DNA of 64,000 nucleotides from Microvenator marinus (GTDB taxonomy: Bacteria > Myxococcota_A > Bradymonadia > Bradymonadales > Bradymonadaceae), in assembly GCF_007993755.1 (NCBI RefSeq), contig NZ_CP042467.1:3434001-3498000 (forward strand), in the 5' to 3' direction. Position 1 is the stretch's first letter. Each line of letters starts with the position of its first letter. Below the pieces are notes generated by a model, which worked only from the letters and a program-made list of their open reading frames with translations, was not told the DNA's origin and made no database searches. The translations under genes and the position numbers were made by a program. Below are positions 35,693-43,307 of the stretch, piece by piece.

Positions 35693-36912
35693 CACGACGG
35701 GTTGCCGTGACAGGTGTGGGAGTTATCTCACCGATTGGTTCTACGCTTAAGGATGTAGCAGAGTCGCTGACAAAGGGGCGGTCAGGGGTCCATGTTCAGG
35801 AAGCTTGGCGCTCAATCAATGGGCTCAACACGTTCTTGGGTGCCCCTGTCGACCAAGATCTCTCTGGGTTCACGAAGAAGGAAACTCGTACAATGGGCCG
35901 TGTCGGGCAATTGGCCGTCAGCGCCACTCAAGTGGCTCTCAAAGACGCCGGGATGTCAGAAAGTGACTGGCAGTCCATTCGTTGCGGAATTGCCTACGGA
36001 TCGACTCAGGGCTCGTCACAGGCACTTATCGAATTTGCCACCCAGATTATGAATTCCGGAGGGGGGCTTAACGGGGTGCGTCCCACAAACTATATCAAGT
36101 TCATGTCGCACACCTGTGCGGCAAATTTAGGGACGTTTTTTGGCGTACGTGGCCGTATCGTTACGACGTGTTCTGCGTGCACCAGCGGCTCTCAAGGTGT
36201 CGGCTTTGGCTATGAATCCATAAAGTACGGAATGCAGGATATCATGATTGCTGGAGGCGCCGAGGAGCTTCACTACACACATGCTGGCGTTTTCGACCTC
36301 TTGCGCGCAACCTCCACTCTGTACAACGACCGTCCTGATGCTACACCAAGACCGTTTGACAAAGATAGGGACGGATTGGTTGTCGCCGAAGGTGCCGCAA
36401 CACTCATCTTGGAGGAGTGGGAGCATGCAAAGAAACGTGATGCCACGATCTATGCCGAAGTGCTGGGCTATGGCACGACCTGCGATGGAGCGCACATGAC
36501 ATCGCCACAAAAGGACGGAATGGCTTCGGCTATGGCCGTCGCACTTGCGGACGCTAGAATTCCAGCAACTCAAATCGACTACATCAACGCTCATGCCACT
36601 GGTACCCAGATCGGTGACTATACCGAAAGCCACGCGACACTCTCTGCAATTGGTGACAAGACGCCCATCAGCTCGACAAAAGGAATTACTGGACACGCGT
36701 TGGGGGCTGCGGGTTCGTTGGAATCTGTGATTTCGATCCTCGCCCTGCGGGAGCAATTCTTACCCAAGAATTACAATCTGGAAACGCTAGACCCCGAATG
36801 TGCGAAGCTAAATTACGTTCTAGAAACAGAGTCAAGGAAACTTAAAACAGTCATGAACAATAACTTCGCATTCGGTGGTGTGAATACTTCGCTCATTTTT
36901 GGTCTGCCGTGA
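35689..36912 (+). CDS. Beta-ketoacyl-ACP synthase (second, FabF-like)
   Basis: 407 residues with an intact ketosynthase set: TTCSACTSGSQG (Cys), NAHATGTQIGD (His), KGITGHALGA (His) and the closing NNFAFGGVNTSL. The full length and the position after the reductase match the second, separate ketosynthase of APE clusters (ApeR). It may start or extend the chain. ATGA overlap with its upstream gene. Confidence 0.9.
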   Translation: MTRRVAVTGVGVISPIGSTLKDVAESLTKGRSGVHVQEAWRSINGLNTFLGAPVDQDLSGFTKKETRTMGRVGQLAVSATQVALKDAGMSESDWQSIRCGIAYGSTQGSSQALIEFATQIMNSGGGLNGVRPTNYIKFMSHTCAANLGTFFGVRGRIVTTCSACTSGSQGVGFGYESIKYGMQDIMIAGGAEELHYTHAGVFDLLRATSTLYNDRPDATPRPFDKDRDGLVVAEGAATLILEEWEHAKKRDATIYAEVLGYGTTCDGAHMTSPQKDGMASAMAVALADARIPATQIDYINAHATGTQIGDYTESHATLSAIGDKTPISSTKGITGHALGAAGSLESVISILALREQFLPKNYNLETLDPECAKLNYVLETESRKLKTVMNNNFAFGGVNTSLIFGLP

Positions 36913-37520
36913 GTCGGTCTGCCGTTCTCATCACCTCCACGGTCGTGTTCAGCATTTCGTATCCGCTGCTCGTTTTCGCTGGTCACGCCTACTTCTCGGT
37001 CCGAGACATCGCTTTGGGGCTCCTTGGACTGCTCTGTTTACGGCTCGCTTTCAGCATCCGTCGCCCAAGAGAGCTCGCGATTGCATCCGTCGCGCTTGTC
37101 CCAGTCGCCTATGCTGCTTTGTTTAGCGACGAGGTTGGTTTGCGCTTGATACCAGTCATGATCAATCTCGGCATGTTGGTGCTTTTTGGGAGCACTCTAA
37201 GAACAATTCCCGTCATTGAGCGATTTGCGCGCCTGGTTGATCCTGAGCTCAGTCAGGCGCAAGTGGCTCATTGTCGACAGTTTACACTCATTTGGTGTGT
37301 GTTTTTTGGCGCCAATGCCCTAGTTGCATTCGCCCTAAGCTGGGCGCCTTCAGCAATCTGGGCGATTTATACCGGGCCAGTGAACTACTGCTTGATGGGA
37401 CTGCTGCTCTTTGCCGAGTTCGTCGTCCGTCGATACCGTTTTAGAACGTACTCGGACAAACTCTACGATCGTGTCTTGCGCCGCGTGATTCCTCAACAGG
37501 TTGGCAATGTCTCAGATTAA
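36909..37520 (+). CDS. COG4648-type membrane protein (ApeG-like)
   Basis: 203 residues, GTG start overlapping the previous stop. About five membrane segments; the family feature is a hydrophobic protein with the block LTLRTIPVIERFARL-like region (here STLRTIPVIERFARLVDP) and CRQFTLIWCVFFGANAL. It is constantly found in APE clusters between the ketosynthase and ligase; its role is unknown, probably in membrane steps of assembly. Confidence 0.85.
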   Translation: MSRSAVLITSTVVFSISYPLLVFAGHAYFSVRDIALGLLGLLCLRLAFSIRRPRELAIASVALVPVAYAALFSDEVGLRLIPVMINLGMLVLFGSTLRTIPVIERFARLVDPELSQAQVAHCRQFTLIWCVFFGANALVAFALSWAPSAIWAIYTGPVNYCLMGLLLFAEFVVRRYRFRTYSDKLYDRVLRRVIPQQVGNVSD

Positions 37521-39048
37521 GTTTGTCCAAACCGATCAGCGCTTCACGTCCCAAGTAGCGGAGCTGCGTGGTGTGATTTGCCAACAAGCAGGTGACGTTT
37601 TAGCGACCTGCACTGATCCGAAAGTCACGGCGATTCTTGCTCACGCAGCTTGGGCAGAAAAACGCCGCATCATCTTCGCTCCTACGAATCAACCGGAAGC
37701 GGTGGAAGAGATCGTTCGAACTCGAAAGGTTTTCGTGCTTTCTGGTGAAGAAAGAAGCGCTACCCAGGTCAACGAGCCCATCAGGACTCCAGAAGATTCA
37801 GACATACTTGCCGAGTTCTACACCTCCGGCAGCACCGGAACCCCCATCAGTGTGACCAAAACGGCGCGGCAACTCTTCTCGGAGGCGTCCTACCTGACGG
37901 AGCATTTTCGGATCGAGCCTCACGATGTGTTGATGTCGGGTATCCCCGCGAGGCACCTCTATGGATTCTTGTTTTCGGTTATGATCCCAGCCGTCAGCGG
38001 TTGTTGGGTCGTCGAAGCTCAACCCGTCTATCCGGCATCAATTCGGCAGACCTGTGAAAGAAATGGAGTGACACTTTTCGTCAGCACTCCTGCACAGCTA
38101 AGAACTTTGGCACGCGTTGAAAACAAGCTGATGGCCAGAATTCTGTTTTCTTCCGGTTCGGCACTTGATCCCAATACTCGCCAAGCCCTGGAACAGACCG
38201 GACTTCGGGTGGTCGAAATCTTTGGCTCAACTGAAACAGGAGGCATTGCCACTCGTGAAGATAGCGGTATATGGCTTCCTTTTGCCACGAACGAGATCAA
38301 ACAGGGATCCGATGGAAACCTGCATGTCAGGTCGCCCTTCCTCCAGAATCCTGCCGAATTCTTCGCCTGCCAAGATTGCGTCCGAATCGTACCAGAGGGC
38401 TTCCAATCGCTCGGGCGGTCTGACGATATCGTCAAAGTAGGTGGAAAGCGTGTTTCCCTCGACTTCATCAAAAACGCCATCTTGACCCAGCCGGGCATCA
38501 TGGATTGCGCAATCTTTGTTCAAGACGACTTCCGTGTGCGACTTCATGCCTTTGTGGTTGCAAGCAAGAACACCAAGACGTCAACCCTTCGGGCTACGCT
38601 TTTGAAGCAGCTCGATCCGGTCACACTCCCACGCATTCATTTGGTAAGTGAGTTGCCCAAAACCGAGCTAGGCAAGGTGTCAAAGAGCGATTTGGAAAAA
38701 TTGTTGGAGAGGAGCGAGCGCGAAATTGACGTAGTCTCATCCGAGTCGTCTGCCGACCAAGTGGTCATCTGTTTCACCGTTCATGAAGACTGCAGATTCT
38801 TTGAAGGACATTTTGACGACTTTCCGATTCTATCCGGAATTGCGCAAATCAAATTTGTCGAGCACCAGATCGACCTGGCGTGGGCTGACTTGGGACACCC
38901 AATTCGGTATGAGCGGCTGAAATTTCGCAAACCGATTCTTCCCAACACCAGCGGCAAAATGACGCTCGCGCGAAGCGGAAGCCGGTTCTCTTTTCGCTTT
39001 GAATCCGAGCAAGGCATTCATACAAGTGGAGACGTGATTTATGCCTGA
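37507..39048 (+). CDS. AMP-dependent acyl ligase fused to a hotdog dehydratase
   Basis: 513 residues from ATG 37507 (an upstream TTG at 37501 is possible). The ligase part has the phosphate loop FYTSGSTGTP, IFGSTETGG and the hinge SDDIVKVGGKR, typical of ANL enzymes that activate the aryl acid (ApeH-like). After about residue 410 comes a hotdog domain with CRFFEGHFDDFPILSGIAQIKF, the signature of the ApeI dehydratase (His and acid in the same helix). In the described systems these are separate proteins. The C terminus overlaps the next gene by 8 bases. Confidence 0.88.
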   Translation: MSQIKFVQTDQRFTSQVAELRGVICQQAGDVLATCTDPKVTAILAHAAWAEKRRIIFAPTNQPEAVEEIVRTRKVFVLSGEERSATQVNEPIRTPEDSDILAEFYTSGSTGTPISVTKTARQLFSEASYLTEHFRIEPHDVLMSGIPARHLYGFLFSVMIPAVSGCWVVEAQPVYPASIRQTCERNGVTLFVSTPAQLRTLARVENKLMARILFSSGSALDPNTRQALEQTGLRVVEIFGSTETGGIATREDSGIWLPFATNEIKQGSDGNLHVRSPFLQNPAEFFACQDCVRIVPEGFQSLGRSDDIVKVGGKRVSLDFIKNAILTQPGIMDCAIFVQDDFRVRLHAFVVASKNTKTSTLRATLLKQLDPVTLPRIHLVSELPKTELGKVSKSDLEKLLERSEREIDVVSSESSADQVVICFTVHEDCRFFEGHFDDFPILSGIAQIKFVEHQIDLAWADLGHPIRYERLKFRKPILPNTSGKMTLARSGSRFSFRFESEQGIHTSGDVIYA

Positions 39049-39790
39049 TCCAACCTATCGTATCTGCTGCATTATCCCCTGCTACAACAACGTCGCCACG
39101 ATTGCGCAAGTCGCGAAACGTGCTCGGAGAGAAGTGGAGGACGTCTTTATCGTAGACGATGCCAGCAACCCTCAAACGCGCCAAGTGATCGAACGTCTGG
39201 GTGCGGAAGGCTTTCATGTCATAACCCGAGAAGAAAACGGCGGTAAAGGTGCAGCCGTTAAGTCTGGTTTCGCCGCAGCAGTCGCAAAAAGCTTCACACA
39301 TGCGATTCAGGTGGATGCCGATGGTCAACATGATTTGGATCAAATTGGCCCGTTCATTGAGTATAGCCGTCGGGCGCCTCAGGCGTTGATTCTGGCCCAC
39401 CCCATTTTCGATGAAACCGCACCGCTGGGGCGGCGACTCGGCCGCAAAATTACCCTGTTTTGGACACATATTGAGACCCTGGGTAAGAAGATCGTTGACC
39501 CAATGTGCGGGTTCCGAGTCTACCCGCTTCAAGCCGCCATAGCCGCGGATGCCCGTGGTAACCGGATGGACTTTGATATTGAAATCGCGGTCAAGTTGGT
39601 TCGACTTGGGGTGCCTGTTCTCAACTTTCCCATCAAGGTCCGATACCTCACTGCCGACGAAGGTGGCCTCTCAAGCTTTCGATTGTTTTGGGACAATGTC
39701 GCGATCTCGATGATCCATACACGACTCGTGTTCTCGCTGATTCCCTGGGCACTTAGCCCCAAACGCCCGCTCGGACTCATCCATGAATGA
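39041..39790 (+). CDS. Family 2 glycosyltransferase
   Basis: 249 residues of a GT-A enzyme: CCIIPCYNNVATI, VFIVDDASN, NGGKGAAVKSGF, QVDADGQHD (DxD metal site) and PMCGFRVYP. It transfers a sugar, probably to a lipid or to the polyene anchor. In E. coli APE clusters a glycosyltransferase is fused to an LpxL-type acyltransferase; here the two are separate, adjacent and overlapping (8 bases). Confidence 0.88.
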   Translation: MPDPTYRICCIIPCYNNVATIAQVAKRARREVEDVFIVDDASNPQTRQVIERLGAEGFHVITREENGGKGAAVKSGFAAAVAKSFTHAIQVDADGQHDLDQIGPFIEYSRRAPQALILAHPIFDETAPLGRRLGRKITLFWTHIETLGKKIVDPMCGFRVYPLQAAIAADARGNRMDFDIEIAVKLVRLGVPVLNFPIKVRYLTADEGGLSSFRLFWDNVAISMIHTRLVFSLIPWALSPKRPLGLIHE

Positions 39791-40739
39791 AGAACACGTG
39801 GTGACTCCTACTGAACCTGACGACTGGCTCAGCATACCAGAACGTGGTGGTGCGTTTGGTATCTACTTCTTAGCATGGACCGCGACCCGTGCTGGACGGT
39901 GGGTGCCTCGCCTAATGCTAGGGCCAATTGCAGCGTACTACTATCTGATGAGTGGTACCTCGCGACGAGCCATCACCGAGTTTTATCAGCGTCTAAACGG
40001 TAGTCGACCTCGGAGGCGTGATGTCTTTCGAAACATCCACCGCTTTTCGCAAGTTGCTTTGGATCGAGTGTTCTTTTTTGTCGGGAAAACCAGCGCATTC
40101 GAATTCAAGAGAACGGGGTCTCATCATTTGGCGGAGCAAAGCGCAAAGGGCACAGGTGGGGTGCTCATAGGCGCGCACCTCGGGTCATTTGCGGCAATGA
40201 GCGGTGCCGGTGAAACCAAGAATTATCGCATCAACGCAGTGATGTACAACGCCAACTCGAAGGTTTTAAACAGCGTGTTGCAGCGCTTTGGAGGCAAAGA
40301 TGCAATTCGGACCATCGACATCTCCACCGACCGAGTTTCAGCCGTCCTCACTATGAAGAAGCGTATTGAGGAAGGGGAGTTTGTTGCACTCCTTGCAGAC
40401 CGCGTCGTGCCGGGTTCGCAATCGAGCCGAGTTGATTTTTTGGGAGGTTCGGCGAAGATATCGACGGGTGGATTTGTCCTGGCATCGGTACTAAAATGCC
40501 CGGTTTTTTTGGTTTTTGGTCTCTACCGTGGCGGGAATAAATATGACGTGTATTGCGAACCATTTGAAGAACTGATTCGTTTGCCGCGAGGAAAGGAGAA
40601 GCAGGAGGTTTTAGACCAACTCGCACAAAAATATGCCGACCGTTTGGCCTATTATGCGGCAAAAGCACCCGATAATTGGTTCAATTTCTATAGTTTCTGG
40701 GAACCCGACACAACGGGAACTTTGGAGGGAGAAAAATGA
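39783..40739 (+). CDS. LpxL-like acyltransferase with altered catalytic motif
   Basis: 318 residues of the lipid A/lauroyl acyltransferase fold: a membrane-near start, GTGGVLIGAHLGSFAAMSG, LADRVVPGSQSSRVDFLGG and a polar end. The HX4E catalytic dyad of this fold should read HLGSxE, but the acid is Ala here. Some family members tolerate changes, yet this one may use another acid or be inactive. It would attach an acyl or polyenoyl group to a glycolipid. Coupled to the next gene (ATGA). Confidence 0.8.
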   Translation: MNEEHVVTPTEPDDWLSIPERGGAFGIYFLAWTATRAGRWVPRLMLGPIAAYYYLMSGTSRRAITEFYQRLNGSRPRRRDVFRNIHRFSQVALDRVFFFVGKTSAFEFKRTGSHHLAEQSAKGTGGVLIGAHLGSFAAMSGAGETKNYRINAVMYNANSKVLNSVLQRFGGKDAIRTIDISTDRVSAVLTMKKRIEEGEFVALLADRVVPGSQSSRVDFLGGSAKISTGGFVLASVLKCPVFLVFGLYRGGNKYDVYCEPFEELIRLPRGKEKQEVLDQLAQKYADRLAYYAAKAPDNWFNFYSFWEPDTTGTLEGEK

Positions 40740-42277
40740 AGTCAGTCGTATTCGGTTCGACCCCGTTGACAGTTGAGGACATCGTCGGTGTAGCGCAAGG
40801 GCGTTTTACGCCGAAGCTCAATGTCGACCCATCGTTTCGCAAAGAGATCGATCATAGCCGAAGAAAGTTTGAGGGGTTGGTTGGTCAAGACGCACGAGTT
40901 TACGGCGTCACCACAGGGTTTGGCGAAAACATACGCATGACTATTGGTTCGTCCGAGGCGTCAAATCTCGCCCAAAATCTAATTCGCTTTCATGGCTGTG
41001 GAACCGGAGATATCTTCGGTGAGCACGAAGCTGCAGCGATTACAGCCTGTCGGCTGCAGTCTCTATGCTCGCCTTATTCTGCTGTGCGTTGGGAGCTTCT
41101 GGAGCAAGTACTTTGGATGCTTCAGAACCGAGTGCTTCCAGCAATTCCCGTGGAAGGCTCTGTTGGGGCAAGTGGCGATCTCACACCACTTTCTTACCTT
41201 GCAGCCAGTGTTGCTGGCACCCGAGAGGTCCTTTGGAAGTCTGCACTGCATCCGACCGAAGAGGTCTTTGCTGAGTTGGGGCGCACTCCGCTCGATATCG
41301 GCCCTAAAGAAAGTCTCGCGATTATGAACGGCACCAGCGCCATGACGGGCGTCGCCACATTGGTGATCCACCGAGCGCGGCGACTCAGCGAATTGGCTGC
41401 ATATTTGTCGGCCGTTCTCAGTGATGTCACCGACGCGAACTCGGCGCACTTTGATCCTAGACTGCATTCTAGCAAGCCACATGCTGGCCAGATTTTGGCG
41501 GCAGAGCGCATGGCAAGATGGCTGTGCTACGATCCCGGCCGTCATGTCGATCCCGAACAGCTGCAAAGCGTCTATTCGATTCGCTGCGCGCCACACGTCA
41601 TTGGCGTGCTTTCAGACACGCTCAAGCCGGCAACTCTCTGGGTTGAAACCGAATTGAATGGCTCAAGCGATAATCCATTGTTTGACGCGGAAATGGGAGT
41701 CGTTCTTCACGGCGGAAATTTCTATGGAGGGCATGTAGCAATGGCGATGGATATGTTGAAGACGAGCATTGCCAGCGTGGCCGATCTCATGGATCGGCAA
41801 ATGCAGTTGCTTTGTGGACCAGTCGTGGCCAACGGATCGCATCTTCCTCGCAACCTGGTGCCGCCGGATCATCATGAAGGCGGAGACGCACGCCATGGAT
41901 TCAAAGCCATGTCGATTGCGACTTCTGCGTTGGCGGCTGAAGCCTTGAAGTTGACGATGCCTGCGACGGCGTTTAGCCGCAGCACAGAAAGCCATAATCA
42001 GGACAAAGTCAGTATGGGCACCATTGCTGCACGCGATGCGTCAAGGGTGATGCAGCTGACAGAACGAGTCGCTGCCATTCTGATTATCGCGCTCGCCCAA
42101 GCGGTTGACCTGAGACCGCCAGCAGCCACCCAGAAAGCATCCCGAGCCTTCCGTGATTTAATCCGTGAGGATATCGACTTCGCCGACAACGATCGCCGCT
42201 TCGACGGTGATATTCGCACCGTCGTCGGTCGGTTGGAAGCCTCCCTTGTCGAAGACTTGCGCAGGCTCGAAAGATGA
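40736..42277 (+). CDS. MIO-dependent aromatic amino acid ammonia-lyase (HAL/PAL/TAL family)
   Basis: 513 residues. The MIO precursor Ala-Ser-Gly is at 145-147 in GSVGASGDLTPLSY; Tyr56 in YGVTTGFG is the catalytic base region, and SSDNPLF and NGSHLPRN-type active-site loops are present. The substrate-selecting dyad is Phe85-His86 (in NLIRFHGCGTG), unlike the Ser-His of histidine lyases or the His-Leu of characterised tyrosine lyases. Because it lies in an aryl-polyene operon, production of a cinnamate-type starter from tyrosine or phenylalanine is the best guess. Overlaps the next gene (ATGA). Confidence 0.9.
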   Translation: MKSVVFGSTPLTVEDIVGVAQGRFTPKLNVDPSFRKEIDHSRRKFEGLVGQDARVYGVTTGFGENIRMTIGSSEASNLAQNLIRFHGCGTGDIFGEHEAAAITACRLQSLCSPYSAVRWELLEQVLWMLQNRVLPAIPVEGSVGASGDLTPLSYLAASVAGTREVLWKSALHPTEEVFAELGRTPLDIGPKESLAIMNGTSAMTGVATLVIHRARRLSELAAYLSAVLSDVTDANSAHFDPRLHSSKPHAGQILAAERMARWLCYDPGRHVDPEQLQSVYSIRCAPHVIGVLSDTLKPATLWVETELNGSSDNPLFDAEMGVVLHGGNFYGGHVAMAMDMLKTSIASVADLMDRQMQLLCGPVVANGSHLPRNLVPPDHHEGGDARHGFKAMSIATSALAAEALKLTMPATAFSRSTESHNQDKVSMGTIAARDASRVMQLTERVAAILIIALAQAVDLRPPAATQKASRAFRDLIREDIDFADNDRRFDGDIRTVVGRLEASLVEDLRRLER

Positions 42278-42687
42278 CAACTCGAACACCCATTTATGTT
42301 CACTTCGAGGTACCTTTTCATGATGTCGACCGCGCCAATATCGTCTGGCATGGTCACTATCTAAGGTACTTTGAGTTCGCAAGAACGGCGCTCATGCGTG
42401 CGCATCGTTTAGATGTCGATGATTTCATCGATTTAGGACTCGGACTCGTTGTTTCAGAATCGAGATGTCGCCATGTGTCACCCGCACGATATGCGGACGT
42501 CCTGCGAATTGAGGCTCGCTTTGAAGCAGTGACTCACCAGATTGTTGTCGGGTATTTGATTGTGAATGAAACAAGTGGGAAAGTAGTCGCTCGCGGACGT
42601 ACAAGTATGGTTTGTGTCAATTTTGATTTGGACCTCCTGCCAAAAGTGCCTGCTGAAATCCTTGATCGAATTGGTAAGTTGCCATGA
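42274..42687 (+). CDS. Hotdog thioesterase, 4-hydroxybenzoyl-CoA type
   Basis: 137 residues with the YbgC/4HBT pattern FHDVDRANIVWHGHYLRYFE (Asp at position 17) and a central helix, as in APE-cluster thioesterases. It would release a wrongly loaded or finished acyl chain from CoA or ACP. It overlaps the ammonia-lyase by 4 bases and the next gene by 4. Confidence 0.88.
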   Translation: MTTRTPIYVHFEVPFHDVDRANIVWHGHYLRYFEFARTALMRAHRLDVDDFIDLGLGLVVSESRCRHVSPARYADVLRIEARFEAVTHQIVVGYLIVNETSGKVVARGRTSMVCVNFDLDLLPKVPAEILDRIGKLP

Positions 42688-43307
42688 GAATAGTACTAAT
42701 CTTTTTGTGTGCGTGGTTGTGTTGGACACCTTCGCTTGGTGCGCAAGGTGCTCCTGATGAGGCCACCCCTTCAGCAGAATTTCTCTTAAAGACATTGCGG
42801 TCGAAACAGGTGATTCGAGTTGAATTTCAGGAAGAAGTTCGCCTGCCTTTCCTTAAACAACCGTTGAAATCGAGTGGGTATCTGGTTATCCATCCTGATA
42901 AAGGATTCATTCGTAAGGTCCTCTCACCAGCCGAGTCCGCGGCCGCATTTGATGGCAACCGAATTACCGTAACAGACGCGTCTGGGACTTTTTCGGTCGA
43001 CAAGGAAACTGCCCCACAGGTGGTGTCTGCGATGTTGTTGTGGAGAACTCTCGTCACTGAGTCCGAACCCTTAGATAGGAATTACGACGTCTCGGTCAAA
43101 ACGAACGATGGGGAGTGGTCGGTCACCTTAAAGAGCCGAGACAAAGGTGCGATTTTTGAAAAGTGCGTCATTCGAGGCAAAGACAACGTCGTTATGACGC
43201 TAGACCTGGACGAATCGGATGAGGTCAAGCGATTCATTCGTTTTGGAGTGCCTCAACCTGCGTCCAAATTGTCCAACGAAGAATCCGCGATGTTGGAGAG
43301 TCTGTGA
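42684..43307 (+). CDS. LolA-like outer-membrane carrier protein
   Basis: 207 residues with a signal peptide (FLCAWLCWTPSLGAQG) and the beta-strand pattern of LolA-like carriers: RVEFQEEVRLPFLKQPLKSSGYLVI, FIRKVLSP, DGNRITVTD. In APE systems this protein is thought to move the polyene lipid across the periplasm. It precedes the MMPL exporter gene with a 4-base overlap. Confidence 0.85.
   Translation: MRIVLIFLCAWLCWTPSLGAQGAPDEATPSAEFLLKTLRSKQVIRVEFQEEVRLPFLKQPLKSSGYLVIHPDKGFIRKVLSPAESAAAFDGNRITVTDASGTFSVDKETAPQVVSAMLLWRTLVTESEPLDRNYDVSVKTNDGEWSVTLKSRDKGAIFEKCVIRGKDNVVMTLDLDESDEVKRFIRFGVPQPASKLSNEESAMLESL

Noticed and set aside
40736-42277. Histidine utilisation (hutH) assignment
   Set aside because: The family is right, but there are no other hut genes, the selectivity pair differs from histidine lyases and the gene is coupled inside a pigment operon.
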